From positions 310,001 through 374,000 of the forward strand of contig NZ_VOHK01000005.1 of assembly GCF_007859325.1 (NCBI RefSeq): 64,000 nucleotides of DNA, given 5' to 3'. Positions within the stretch are counted from its first letter, which is position 1; every line of letters starts with the position of its first letter. Under the pieces are notes generated by a model, which was not told the DNA's origin, did not search any database, and saw nothing but the letters and a program-made list of their open reading frames with translations. Made by a program: the position numbers and the translations under genes. Below are positions 5,706 to 15,570 of this stretch, piece after piece. The stretch is from Luteimonas marina. GTDB lineage: Bacteria > Pseudomonadota > Gammaproteobacteria > Xanthomonadales > Xanthomonadaceae.

Positions 5706-8177
5706 ATGAAAAAGCCACGCCTGGTGGTGGTCGGCAACGGCATGGCCGGCATCCGCACGCTCGAGGAGCTGCTGAAGCTGGTGCCGGACATGTACGAGAT
5801 CACCGTGTTCGGCGCCGAGCCGCACCCGAACTACAACCGCATCCTGCTCTCGCCGGTGCTCGCCGGCGAGCAGGACTTCGACGAGATCGTGCTCAACCCG
5901 CTGTCGTGGTACGCCGACCACGGCATCACCCTGCACCTGGGCAAGGAGGTGACGAGGATCGACCGCGTGCGCCGCAAGGTGATCGCGTCCGACGGCACCG
6001 AAGCCGAGTACGACCGCCTGCTGCTGGCCACCGGTTCGGTGCCCTTCATCCTACCGATCCCGGGCAAGGACCTGACCGGCGTCATCGGCTACCGCGACAT
6101 CCACGACACCCAGGTGATGATCGATACCGCCAGGCGCAAGCAGCATGCGGTGGTGATCGGCGGCGGCCTGCTCGGGCTGGAGGCGGCCAACGGCCTGAAG
6201 CTGCGCGGTATGGCGGTGACCGTGGTGCACCTCGCCGGCTGGCTGCTGGAGCGGCAGCTCGATCCGGTGGCCGGCGCGCTGCTGGAGAAATCGCTGGTCG
6301 AACGCGGCCTGGATTTCCGCCTCAACACCTCGACCACCGAAATCCTCGGCAACGCCGCCGGCGAAGTCGCCGCGGTGCGCTTCTCCGACGGCGAACAAAT
6401 CCCCGCCGACCTGGTGGTGATGGCCGCCGGCATCCGTCCGAACACGACGCTGGCGCAGGCCGCCGGCATCCACTGCAACCGCGGCATCGTGGTCAACGAC
6501 ACCTTGCAGACCTTTGATCCGCGCGTGTACGCCGTCGGCGAATGCGCCAGCCACCGCGGCATCGCCTACGGCCTGGTCGCGCCGCTGTTCGAGCAGGCCA
6601 AGATCTGCGCCAACCACCTGGCCACCTACGGCATCGGCATCTACAGGGGCTCGGCGGTGTCGACCAAGCTCAAGGTCACCGGCATCGACCTGTTCTCCGC
6701 CGGCGACTTCATGGGCGGCGAGGGCAGCGAGGAGATCGTGCTCTCCGATCCCGCCGGCGGCCTGTACAAGAAGCTGGTGATCCGCGACGACAAACTCGTC
6801 GGCGCCTGCCTGTACGGCGACACCGGCGACGGCGCCTGGTACTTCAAGCAGATCAAGGACGGCGGCGCGATCGGCGACCGTCGCGACACGCTCGCCTTCG
6901 GCGAAACCGCGCTGGGCGATGCCGGCACCGGCGGCCAGGACCGCGTGGCGAACATGGCCGACTCCGACGAGGTCTGCGGCTGCAATGGTGTCTGCAAGGG
7001 CACGATCGTCAAGGCGGTGCGCGAGCAGGGCCTGTTCACCGTCGACGACGTCAAGAAGCACACCAAGGCGGCGAGCTCCTGCGGCTCGTGTACCGGCCTG
7101 GTCGAGCAGATCCTGATGAACTGCCTGGGCTCGAACTTCCAGGAGACGCCGAAGACGAAAGCGGTGTGCGGCTGCACAGACCGCACCCACGCCGAGGTGC
7201 GGCAGGCGGTGCGCGAACACCATCTCGTCAGCCACGCCCAGGCCTACGCCTTCCTGGAATGGCGCACGCCCAACGGCTGCGCCACCTGCCGCCCGGCAAT
7301 CAACTACTACATGCTCTCGACCTGGCCGCGCGAGGCCGTGGACGATCCACAGAGCCGCTTCATCAACGAGCGCGCGCACGCCAACATCCAGAAGGACGGC
7401 ACCTTCTCGGTGATCCCGCAGATGAAGGGCGGCGTGACCAACGCCAGCGAACTGCGCCGCATCGCGGATGTGGCCGACAAGTACGCGGTGCCGATGGTCA
7501 AGGTCACCGGCGGCCAGCGCATCGACCTGCTCGGGGTGAAGAAGGAGGACCTGGTCGGGGTGTGGAAGGACCTGGGCATGCAGTCCGGCCACGCCTACGG
7601 CAAGTCGATCCGCACGGTGAAGACCTGCGTGGGCAGCGAGTTCTGCCGCTTCGGCACCCAGAACAGCACCCAGATGGGCATCGACCTGGAGACGATGCTG
7701 GCCAACATGTGGAGCCCGCACAAGGTGAAGCTGGCCGTGTCTGGCTGCCCGCGCAACTGCGCCGAATCCGGGATCAAGGACGTGGGCATCATCGCGGTGG
7801 ATTCGGGCTGGGAGATCCACGTCGGCGGCAACGGCGGCATCAAGACCGAGGTCGCGCGCTTCCTGTGCAAGGTCAGGACCGCCGACGAGGTGAAGGAGAC
7901 CACCGGCGCCTTCCTGCAGCTGTACCGTGAGGAGGCCTACTACCTCGACCGCACCGTGCACTACATCGAGCGCGTCGGGCTCGACTACATCAAGCGCAAG
8001 GTGGTGGACGACGACGACAACCGCCGCGCGCTGTTCGAGCGCCTGCTCTACGCGCTCGAAGGCCTGCCCGACCCCTGGGCCGCGCGCATCGCCGGCGCGC
8101 AGCCGCGCGAGTACGCGCCGCTGAAGCTGGCGACGCCCGGATCCGATCGGCGCATCGCCGTGGCGCTGGAGGACTGA
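5706..8177 (+). CDS. nirB: Assimilatory NAD(P)H nitrite reductase, large subunit
   Basis: An 823-residue protein, close to the usual NirB length. Domains in order are FAD/NAD(P)-binding (LVVVGNGMAGIRTLEELL at the N-terminus, VVIGGGLLGLEAANGL near residue 155), a BFD-like [2Fe-2S] domain (VCGCNGVCKG and SSCGSCTGLV), then the sulfite/nitrite reductase part with the 4Fe-4S/siroheme cysteines in TCVGSEFCRFG and SGCPRNCAES. It reduces nitrite to ammonium in the cytoplasm with siroheme made by the CysG-like and CobA-type proteins encoded nearby. nirD follows after two bases, so the pair is translated together. Confidence 0.95.
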   Translation: MKKPRLVVVGNGMAGIRTLEELLKLVPDMYEITVFGAEPHPNYNRILLSPVLAGEQDFDEIVLNPLSWYADHGITLHLGKEVTRIDRVRRKVIASDGTEAEYDRLLLATGSVPFILPIPGKDLTGVIGYRDIHDTQVMIDTARRKQHAVVIGGGLLGLEAANGLKLRGMAVTVVHLAGWLLERQLDPVAGALLEKSLVERGLDFRLNTSTTEILGNAAGEVAAVRFSDGEQIPADLVVMAAGIRPNTTLAQAAGIHCNRGIVVNDTLQTFDPRVYAVGECASHRGIAYGLVAPLFEQAKICANHLATYGIGIYRGSAVSTKLKVTGIDLFSAGDFMGGEGSEEIVLSDPAGGLYKKLVIRDDKLVGACLYGDTGDGAWYFKQIKDGGAIGDRRDTLAFGETALGDAGTGGQDRVANMADSDEVCGCNGVCKGTIVKAVREQGLFTVDDVKKHTKAASSCGSCTGLVEQILMNCLGSNFQETPKTKAVCGCTDRTHAEVRQAVREHHLVSHAQAYAFLEWRTPNGCATCRPAINYYMLSTWPREAVDDPQSRFINERAHANIQKDGTFSVIPQMKGGVTNASELRRIADVADKYAVPMVKVTGGQRIDLLGVKKEDLVGVWKDLGMQSGHAYGKSIRTVKTCVGSEFCRFGTQNSTQMGIDLETMLANMWSPHKVKLAVSGCPRNCAESGIKDVGIIAVDSGWEIHVGGNGGIKTEVARFLCKVRTADEVKETTGAFLQLYREEAYYLDRTVHYIERVGLDYIKRKVVDDDDNRRALFERLLYALEGLPDPWAARIAGAQPREYAPLKLATPGSDRRIAVALED

Positions 8178-8179
8178 CG

Positions 8180-8545
8180 ATGACGACCATCGACACCTGG
8201 GTGCGCGTGTGCGCGATTGACGAGATCCCGCTGCTGGGTTCGCGCGTCCTGCAGTGCGACGAGGGCGACGACATCGCCCTGTTCCGCCCCGCCGACGCGC
8301 GCGTGTTCGCGCTGGCCGACCGTTGCCCGCACAAGGGCGGGCCGCTGTCGCAGGGGATCGTCAGCGGCGACACCGTGACCTGTCCGCTGCACGGCTGGAA
8401 CATCGGCCTCGACAGCGGCCAGGCCTGTGCGCCGGACGTGGGCTGCGCGCGGCGCTATCCGGTGCGCGTGGTCGACGGTGAGGTGTGGCTTCAGCTCGCG
8501 GCGATGACGGAAGCGACCGCGGAGACGGAGGAGCAGGCCGCATGA
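8180..8545 (+). CDS. nirD: Nitrite reductase small subunit, Rieske-type
   Basis: A 121-residue protein with the Rieske [2Fe-2S] ligand motifs CPHKGG and CPLHGW spaced as in NirD. It is the partner subunit of NirB in cytoplasmic nitrite reduction. It starts two bases after nirB stops. A dispersed inverted repeat at 8575-8658 separates it from nasA, which may weaken read-through or stabilise the nirBD message. Confidence 0.93.
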   Translation: MTTIDTWVRVCAIDEIPLLGSRVLQCDEGDDIALFRPADARVFALADRCPHKGGPLSQGIVSGDTVTCPLHGWNIGLDSGQACAPDVGCARRYPVRVVDGEVWLQLAAMTEATAETEEQAA

Positions 8546-8574
8546 CATCCTTCCCGGAGATCCCTCCTTTTGCC

Positions 8575-8658
8575 CGTCATTCCCGCGAAAGCGGGAATCC
8601 ATGGACGTTCGGCCGTGAAAGGCAAGGTCCATGGATTCCCGCTTTCGCGGGAATGACG
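8575..8658. repeat. Dispersed inverted repeat (CGTCATTCCCGCGAAAGCGGGAATCC type) between nirD and nasA
   Basis: Two arms of about 26 bases, each itself hairpin-forming around CCCGCGAAAGCGGG, face each other across about 30 bases. Related copies lie at 21502-21591, 31474-31561, 46248-46371, 52783-52866 and 63817-63920, with a half copy near 45313-45350. Reading through it in frame gives the spurious N-terminal peptide MDSRFRGND ahead of nasA. Confidence 0.9.
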
Positions 8659-8678
8659 GAGTTTGTCGAAGCGGCCTG

Positions 8679-11447
8679 ATGGACGGCACCGAGGCTCCGC
8701 GCCTGCCGATCGAACGCCGCAGCACGCGCTCGACCTGCTGCTACTGCGGCGTCGGCTGCGGCGTGCTGATCCACGGCGCGCGCGACGCGCAGGGCCACGA
8801 GCGCATCACCGGCGTCGAGGGCGACCCGCAGCATCCGGCCAACTTCGGCCGGCTGTGCAGCAAGGGCCGCACCCTCGCCGACAGCGCGCGCAGCCTGCAC
8901 GGCCGCGTGCTGCAGCCGGAGTTGCGCCGGCAGCGTGGCGAACCGCGCCGTCCGGTGGACTGGGGACTGGCGCTGGACACGGTGGCCGAACGGCTGTCGG
9001 GCATCGTCGAACGCCACGGCCCCGACGCGGTCGCGTTCTACATCTCGGGCCAACTGCTCACCGAGGACTACTACGTCTTCAACAAGCTGGCCAAGGGCCT
9101 GCTCGGCACCAACAACATCGACACCAACTCGCGCCTGTGCATGTCCAGCGCGGTCACCGGCTACAAGCTCGCCTTCGGCGCCGACGGCCCGCCGACCTGC
9201 TACGAGGACCTCGAACACGCGAAGACGGTGCTGTTCGCCGGCAGCAATGCGGCCTATGCGCATCCGGTGCTGTTCCGGCGGCTGGAGGACGCGAAGGCGC
9301 GCGATCCCGGCGTACGCTGGATCGTGATCGATCCGCGTCGCACCGATACCGCGGCGATGGCCGACCTGCACCTGCCGATCCAGCCCGGCACCGACGTGGC
9401 CCTGTTCAACGGCATGCTCCACCACCTGATCTGGGAGGGCCTGCTCGACCAGCGCTTCATCGACGCGCACACGACGGGTTTCGCCGAACTCAAGCAGCTG
9501 CTGCGCGAGTACACGCCGCGCATGTCGGCGGAGATCTGCGGCATCCCCGCGAACGACCTGGTCACCGCCGCCGAGTGGTTCGGCCGCAGCCCGGCGGCGC
9601 TGTCGCTGTACTGCATGGGCCTGAACCAGTCCGCGCACGGCACCGACAAGAACCTCGCCCTGATCCACCTGCACCTGGCCACGGGCCAGGTGGGCCGGCC
9701 CGGCGCCGGTCCGTTCTCGCTCACCGGGCAGCCCAACGCGATGGGCGGGCGCGAGGTCGGCGGCATGGCGACGATGCTCGCCGCGCACCGCGAGATCACC
9801 GATGACGCGCACCGCGCCGAAGTCGAGGCGCTGTGGACGCTGGCGCCGGGCACGCTGTCGCCGAAGCCCGGGCTGGCGGCGGTGGAGCTGTTCGACGCCG
9901 TGCGCGCAGGCAAGGTCAAGGCGGTGTGGATCGCCTGCACCAACCCCGTGCACTCGATGCCCGACATCGGCCAGGTGCGCGAGGCGCTGCAGCGCGCCGA
10001 GTACGTGATCGTGCAGGACGCCTTCGCCGACACCGACACCGTGCCCTACGCCGACGCCCTGCTGCCGGCCGCGACCTGGGGCGAGAAGGACGGCACCGTC
10101 ACCAACTCCGAGCGCCGCATCTCGCGCGTGCGCGCGGCGGTCGCGGCGCCGGGGCAGGCGAAGCCGGACTGGTGGATCGTGCGCGAGGTCGCGCGTCGGA
10201 TCGAGGCGCGGCTGGCCGCGCCGGGCGCCGCGCCGCTGTTCGCGGCCGACGCGCCGGCCGCGATCTTCGACGAACACCGCGCGCTGACCGTCGGCCGCGA
10301 CCTCGACATCGGCGGGCTGGACCACGCGCGGCTGGACGACGACGGCCCGCAGCAGTGGCCCTTCCCCGCCGACGCCGCGCAGGGGCAGGCGCGCCGCTAC
10401 GGCGATGGCGTGTTCGCCACCGCCGACGGCCGCGCGCGCTTCCACGTCACGCCCTACAGGCCGGTGGCCGAACAGACCTCCGCGCGCTTCCCGCTGCGCC
10501 TGCTCACCGGCCGTCTGCGCGACCAGTGGCACGGCATGTCGCGCACCGGGCGCGTGCCGGCGCTGTTCGCGCACAGCCCGGAGCCGGGCCTGCGCATGCA
10601 TCCGGACGACGCCGCGCGCCGCGGCCTGAAGGCCGGCGAGCTGATGCGCATCGTCAGCAAGCGCGGCGAACTGGTGCTGCCTTTGGAACTGTCCGACGAA
10701 GTGCTGTCGGGCACGGTGTTCGCCGCGATGCACTGGAGCGGGCAGTACCTGTCCAGCGGCGGCATCAACGAGGTCAGCCAGCCGGCGGTGGACGCACGCT
10801 CGCGCCAGCCCGAGCTCAAGCACGCCGCGGTGCGGGTGGAAAAGGCCGCCTTCGGCTGGCACCTGCTGGCCGCGCGCCGCGGCGACGCGCTGGCGCTGCG
10901 CGCGGCGGTGCAGCCGCTGCTCAGGGACTGCGGCTATGCCGGGCTGTCGCTGCAGGCCGATCCCGACGCCGACGACGACGCGGCCTGGCTGGTGCTGCGC
11001 GCGGCGGCCACCGACGCCATGCCCGCCGAATGGCTGGCCGCGCTCGACGAAGCGATGGCCCTGGCCGCCGGCGCCGACACGCTGGAATACCGCGACGTCC
11101 GCCGCGGCCTGCTCAAGCGCGTGGCCTGGCGCAGCGACGACGCCGGCAGCTTCATCGACGGCCTGCTCTGGACCGACGCCCGGCCCGGCGGCGACGCCCT
11201 GCTGCGCAGCGCGCTCACCGGCGCCGCCTGGCGCGGTCCGCGGCTGGCGGCGTTCTCGGCCCTGGCCGAAGTCGCCCGCGACCCGGTGGTCTGCGTCTGC
11301 CGCCAGGTCACCGAATCGGCGATCCGCAGCGAAGTGCGCAACGGCGCCGACGTGGCCGCGCTCAAGCAGCGCCTGGGCTGCGGCACCGTCTGCGGCTCCT
11401 GCGTTCCCCAGCTCACGCAGTTCGTTCGCCAGGCCGCGAGCGCATGA
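8679..11447 (+). CDS. nasA: Assimilatory nitrate reductase catalytic subunit with C-terminal 2Fe-2S domain
   Basis: A 922-residue molybdopterin oxidoreductase. The N-terminal 4Fe-4S motif is CCYCGVGCGV with RLCSKG further on; TNNIDTNSRLCMSSAV and GRPGAGPFSLTGQPNAMGGRE are typical bis-MGD contacts; a dinucleotide-binding C-terminal domain includes LTGRLRDQWHGMSRTGRV. The last 60 residues carry a BFD-like [2Fe-2S] domain (CVCRQVT and CGTVCGSC), probably the electron entry point. It reduces nitrate to nitrite in the cytoplasm. I choose MDGTEAPRLPIERR as start because the longer in-frame ATG at 8631 lies inside a dispersed repeat. The next gene follows closely. Confidence 0.93.
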   Translation: MDGTEAPRLPIERRSTRSTCCYCGVGCGVLIHGARDAQGHERITGVEGDPQHPANFGRLCSKGRTLADSARSLHGRVLQPELRRQRGEPRRPVDWGLALDTVAERLSGIVERHGPDAVAFYISGQLLTEDYYVFNKLAKGLLGTNNIDTNSRLCMSSAVTGYKLAFGADGPPTCYEDLEHAKTVLFAGSNAAYAHPVLFRRLEDAKARDPGVRWIVIDPRRTDTAAMADLHLPIQPGTDVALFNGMLHHLIWEGLLDQRFIDAHTTGFAELKQLLREYTPRMSAEICGIPANDLVTAAEWFGRSPAALSLYCMGLNQSAHGTDKNLALIHLHLATGQVGRPGAGPFSLTGQPNAMGGREVGGMATMLAAHREITDDAHRAEVEALWTLAPGTLSPKPGLAAVELFDAVRAGKVKAVWIACTNPVHSMPDIGQVREALQRAEYVIVQDAFADTDTVPYADALLPAATWGEKDGTVTNSERRISRVRAAVAAPGQAKPDWWIVREVARRIEARLAAPGAAPLFAADAPAAIFDEHRALTVGRDLDIGGLDHARLDDDGPQQWPFPADAAQGQARRYGDGVFATADGRARFHVTPYRPVAEQTSARFPLRLLTGRLRDQWHGMSRTGRVPALFAHSPEPGLRMHPDDAARRGLKAGELMRIVSKRGELVLPLELSDEVLSGTVFAAMHWSGQYLSSGGINEVSQPAVDARSRQPELKHAAVRVEKAAFGWHLLAARRGDALALRAAVQPLLRDCGYAGLSLQADPDADDDAAWLVLRAAATDAMPAEWLAALDEAMALAAGADTLEYRDVRRGLLKRVAWRSDDAGSFIDGLLWTDARPGGDALLRSALTGAAWRGPRLAAFSALAEVARDPVVCVCRQVTESAIRSEVRNGADVAALKQRLGCGTVCGSCVPQLTQFVRQAASA

Positions 11448-11473
11448 CCCCCACGGACTTCCCGGAGGCAACG

Positions 11474-12274
11474 ATGGCAACACCCGCGTCCAATGAACCA
11501 CGCGCACCGCGCCGCATTCCGGAAGAAGTGGTGCTGCTTTCCGCCGGCCCCGGCGACCTGGAGCTGCTCACCCTCAAGGCCGTGCGCGCACTGGCCGCGG
11601 CCGAGGTGCTGCTGCTCGACGAACTGGTCAACCCCGGCATCGTCGAACTCGCACCGCTGGCGCGCGTCGTGCGCGTCGGCAAGCGCGGCGGCTGCCGCTC
11701 CACGCCGCAGGACTTCATCTGCCGGCTGATGCGACGCTGCGCGCTGCAGGGCCAGCGCGTGGTGCGGGTGAAGGGCGGCGAAGCGCTGCTGTTCGGCCGC
11801 GCCGGCGAGGAGATCGCCTTCCTGCGCGCGGCCGGCGTGCCGGTGACGATCATCAACGGCATCAGCGCGGCGTTCGCGGCCGCGTCCTCGCTCGGCGTCT
11901 CGCTCACCCATCGCGACCACTGCCACGGCATCACCTGCGTCACCGCGCACACCGCCGACCACGGCGAGCCGGACTGGGCCGCACTCTGCGCCACCGGCAC
12001 CACGCTGGCGATCTACATGGGCATGCGCCGCATCGAATCGCTCGCCCGGGCGCTGCTGCGGCACCTGCCCGCGTGCACGCCCGTGGCCGTGGTGCAGGTC
12101 GCCAGCCAGCCAGGCGAATGCCGGCTGCTGACCACGCTGCACGCGCTGGCGCTGGAGGCCGCCGGCCTCGTTCCGGGCGCACCGGGCGTGATCCTTGTCG
12201 GCCCGGCCCTGGGCGAGGCCCAGGCTGCCGCGCAGCCTGCCGCAGCTGCACGCAGGAGCGTGGGGCAGGCGTGA
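11474..12274 (+). CDS. cobA: Uroporphyrinogen-III C-methyltransferase (CobA/SUMT type)
   Basis: A 266-residue single-domain methyltransferase: LSAGPGDLELLTLKAVRAL at the N-terminus, LLLDELVNPGIVEL, RVVRVKGGEALLFGRAGEE, and GISAAFAAASSLGVSLTHRD. It makes precorrin-2 from uroporphyrinogen III for siroheme. The usual KGGDP is KGGEA here, a conservative change. It would complement the truncated methyltransferase domain of the CysG-like protein at 1196. The start after the strong GGAGG at 11464-11468 is preferred over an ATG at 11444 that overlaps the nasA stop. It is the last gene of the nas operon. Confidence 0.88.
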   Translation: MATPASNEPRAPRRIPEEVVLLSAGPGDLELLTLKAVRALAAAEVLLLDELVNPGIVELAPLARVVRVGKRGGCRSTPQDFICRLMRRCALQGQRVVRVKGGEALLFGRAGEEIAFLRAAGVPVTIINGISAAFAAASSLGVSLTHRDHCHGITCVTAHTADHGEPDWAALCATGTTLAIYMGMRRIESLARALLRHLPACTPVAVVQVASQPGECRLLTTLHALALEAAGLVPGAPGVILVGPALGEAQAAAQPAAAARRSVGQA

Positions 12275-12296
12275 TCGCACGCGCGTTCGCACCCGT

Positions 12297-12310
12297 TTGA
12301 TGCCGATCAA
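12297..12310 (+). promoter_or_regulatory. FNR/ANR-type box upstream of the SDR gene
   Basis: TTGAT-GCCG-ATCAA is an exact match to the FNR/ANR consensus dyad. It lies 55 bases before the SDR start codon and 22 bases after the cobA-type stop. This suggests oxygen-responsive control of the downstream gene; binding by another CRP-family protein is possible. Confidence 0.5.
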
Positions 12311-12364
12311 TGCGTGACCGCGCCGGCCGGGCGATGGTGGCCCTCCATTCGACAGGAGCCGGAC

Positions 12365-13102
12365 ATGACCCTTCCCCTCGCAGGCAGGACCGCCCTGGTC
12401 ACCGGCGGCGCGCGCGGCATCGGCGCGGCGATCGCGCGACGGCTGCATGCCGACGGCGCCAACGTGGCCATCACCGACGTGCTCGCAGACGAAGGCCGCG
12501 CGCTGGCCGCCAGCCTCGGCGAACGCGCGGCCTTCTTCGAGCACGACGTCGCCTCCGACGATGCATGGCGCGAGGTGGTCGCCGCGGCCGTCGCCGCGTT
12601 CGGCGACCTGCACGTGCTGGTCAACAACGCCGGCATCTACGAACCCGGCAGCATTGCCGACGCCGACCTGGCCGGGGTCGAGCGCCAGATCCGGGTCAAC
12701 CAGTTCGGCAGCTTCCTCGGCATGCGCCACGCACAGGCGCCGATGCGGGCGGCCGGTGGCGGCAGCATCGTCAACATCAGCTCGATCGCCGGACTGCTCG
12801 GCTTCCCCGGCGCGGCGGCCTACGTCGGCACCAAATGGGCGGTGCGCGGCATGACCAAGACCGCCGCGGTGGAGCTGGCGCCCGACCGCATCCGCGTCAA
12901 CTCCGTGCATCCGGGCTTCATCGAAACCCCGATGATCGGCAAGAACAGCGACGAGGCCAACCAGGCCGGCATCGACGCCACGCCGCTCAAGCGCGTCGGC
13001 CAGCCCGACGAGATCGCCGCGGCCGTGGCCTACCTGGTCGGCCCGGGCGCGGAATTCGTCACCGGCGCGGAACTGACCGTGGACGGCGGCTGGGTGCTGT
13101 AG
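12365..13102 (+). CDS. Short-chain dehydrogenase/reductase
   Basis: A 245-residue classical SDR: cofactor motif [16 protein letters not shown] with [12 protein letters not shown], catalytic Ser in [12 protein letters not shown] VNISSIAG, YxxxK seen as [10 protein letters not shown], and a terminal VDGGWVL. The closest recognisable group is 3-alpha/20-beta-hydroxysteroid and glucose dehydrogenase-like SDRs; the substrate cannot be told. The start follows AGGAGCC by a few bases. An exact FNR-type box lies 55 bases upstream. It is probably not part of the nitrate pathway despite its position. Confidence 0.85.
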   Translation: MTLPLAGRTALVTGGARGIGAAIARRLHADGANVAITDVLADEGRALAASLGERAAFFEHDVASDDAWREVVAAAVAAFGDLHVLVNNAGIYEPGSIADADLAGVERQIRVNQFGSFLGMRHAQAPMRAAGGGSIVNISSIAGLLGFPGAAAYVGTKWAVRGMTKTAAVELAPDRIRVNSVHPGFIETPMIGKNSDEANQAGIDATPLKRVGQPDEIAAAVAYLVGPGAEFVTGAELTVDGGWVL

Positions 13103-13176
13103 CGGATCCATACCTGAAGGGGCCACGGCCGGCGGCACGGACTACCATGCACGCCTTCCCGCAGGATGCCGCCGCC

Positions 13177-13908
<732 letters not shown>

Positions 13909-14078
13909 GCGCGGTGATCGGGCAGCACTGATCAGGTCTGCTGCTGATCCGGGCCGGCATCCGGGCCACGTCGCACTCGCATCGACGGGCAGTCACCGTC
14001 ACCTTGGCAAGCCCGGAGACTCACGTTCTCACGGCTCCGCGTTCCGAAACGCGCCGGAGGCAGGCCGGGACGACATAT

Positions 14079-15014
14079 TCAGATCACCTGTTGCCCTGGA
14101 CCGGTCGACTCCTCTGGCCCGGAGCGGACGATCAGTGCATCGCGCAGTTTCGCGTCCATCCCGCTCCACATTGCCGCGTCGGCGGGGGCTTGGCGCAGGT
14201 AATCGAGGATTTCCAGTCGCTGCCTGCGCAGCGCCTGCAGTACGACGACATGGATGACGTGGTAGAGCGATGCGATGTCGCCCTGCCAGCCGTTGGGTGG
14301 CGCTTCGCGCAGGCGGTACCCGCCCATGCGCACCGTCCCCGGCAGCCACAGCATCGGGCCACGCCGTTCCCGCTGCAGCGGAAGCGACAGGACAGCACGG
14401 ATGTCCGACTCGCGGGTCGGACTCATCCCGAACAGGTCGGCCATGTACGAGAAACGGTTGTTCTTCGCCCAGGGCAGGATGCTGCGCCACATTTCCATGA
14501 CGTCGTCGCAGGACAGGATGTCCAGGCGCAGCCCGTTGGACACGCGCTTGGACCAGGACAGCATCAGGTGCAGCGAGATCGTGTCGATATAGTGGTTCGG
14601 ACCGATGCGGACGTGACGGCCGCCGTTGATCGCATGGACGCAACGCGCCCCGGACCCTTCAAGCTCCACCTGCGGGTTCCAGGCGACCTTGCTCGTGAGC
14701 ACCCATTCCAGCCTCTGGTGGCGCGATTCCTCAACGCACGCGGAGGGCGGCCCGGCGGTCTCGATCACGCACTTCCTGGACATGATGTCGTAGTACTCGC
14801 GGTCCAGCTCGTGCAGCAGCTTCGCGCGTTCGATCCGCCGCCCCTCCTCGGCGGCCTTCTTCTGGCTGCGGTGAATCAGGGCGTAGGCGACGAGTGCCGC
14901 GCCAAGCGCGAGCAGGAGCTGGAAGGCATCGGCGTCGGGCTTGGCGTTGAACCCCAACAGTCTGACGCTGCCGGCCAACCAGTCAAATACCGGGAACGAC
15001 GAACCGGACGACAT
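14079..15014 (-). CDS. Unknown protein with N-terminal membrane segment
   Basis: A 311-residue protein I do not recognise. Residues about 25-45 (FQLLLALGAALVAYALI) form one membrane helix, followed by a charged, probably coiled-coil stretch rich in K, E and R (QKKAAEEGRRIERAKLLHEL). The remainder is cytoplasmic-looking with many aromatics. The start MSSGSSFPVF is preceded by GGGGAG at a good distance; a longer form upstream is less likely. Codon usage looks less extreme than in neighbouring genes, which may point to acquired DNA. Its neighbours do not suggest a role. Confidence 0.65.
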   Translation of the reverse strand: MSSGSSFPVFDWLAGSVRLLGFNAKPDADAFQLLLALGAALVAYALIHRSQKKAAEEGRRIERAKLLHELDREYYDIMSRKCVIETAGPPSACVEESRHQRLEWVLTSKVAWNPQVELEGSGARCVHAINGGRHVRIGPNHYIDTISLHLMLSWSKRVSNGLRLDILSCDDVMEMWRSILPWAKNNRFSYMADLFGMSPTRESDIRAVLSLPLQRERRGPMLWLPGTVRMGGYRLREAPPNGWQGDIASLYHVIHVVVLQALRRQRLEILDYLRQAPADAAMWSGMDAKLRDALIVRSGPEESTGPGQQVI

Positions 15015-15570
15015 CGGCAGATCTCCCCCCTGCACATCATGAGCGCCATCCCCATGGGCGCCGCCGTGGATCCTGCCCGGCCGACCCACAAGATACAAGC
15101 GCGCGTTGCCGGAGCAGCAAGAAGGGAACGAGGCCAGTCGACCAGATGCCGGGGCGAGCGGGCCTGCGCCGTTGCCTCAAGGCTCTTCCGCCGTCATCGA
15201 CTCGTCGACGTGCTCCGCTTGCGGCGGCAGCAGGCTGGCGCCAAGGAAGCCACATACGCATCGTGCGTGGCCTTCAGAAACGTCATTTCGTCCTTGCCCA
15301 CGTCGCGGTCCTCCAATGCGCTGCGCGCCTGCCGCCGGTCCGCATTCCCAGAATTCGGAAAAGGTTCGGGAAAAGAAAATCCCCGCGCATGTCCCTGGTG
15401 ATCCGGCCTGCAAAACCGGAGTGCAGGCGCGGTCTCGGCCGCGACCGGCCGCTCGCCAGGGCCGGTCGGCTCGAAGCCGCTCCTGCGGGGACTGGACCGA
15501 TGGGCCGGAAACGACGAGGGCCGGTCAACCCGGCCCTCGAAGGATCAGAAGCATTGGCGGTGCGGGAGAC
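15015..15570. other. Non-coding stretch between the unknown protein and oleA
   Basis: I see no convincing gene here. It holds a diverged member of the GCTTCAGCCGC-type dispersed repeat at about 15420-15490 (GCGGTCTCGGCCGCGACCGG with CGAAGCCGCTCCTGC) and a strong hairpin at 15515-15539 just past the oleA stop codon. Confidence 0.6.
15515..15539 (-). terminator. Hairpin after oleA, probable terminator
   Basis: CGAGGGCCGG and CCGGCCCTCG form a 10-bp stem with a five-base loop, about 30 bases past the oleA stop codon on its strand. Only a weak T stretch (TCGTTTCC) follows, so it may act through Rho or as a 3' end stabiliser. Confidence 0.5.

Noticed and set aside
8631..8678. Longer N-terminus for NasA beginning MDSRFRGND
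   Set aside because: These codons are the dispersed repeat at 8575-8658; the family-like sequence begins after 8679.
8577..11507. Very long open frame on the minus strand opposite nasA
   Set aside because: It is the antisense shadow of nasA in GC-rich DNA; its translation is His/Arg/Ala-rich low-complexity without any motif.
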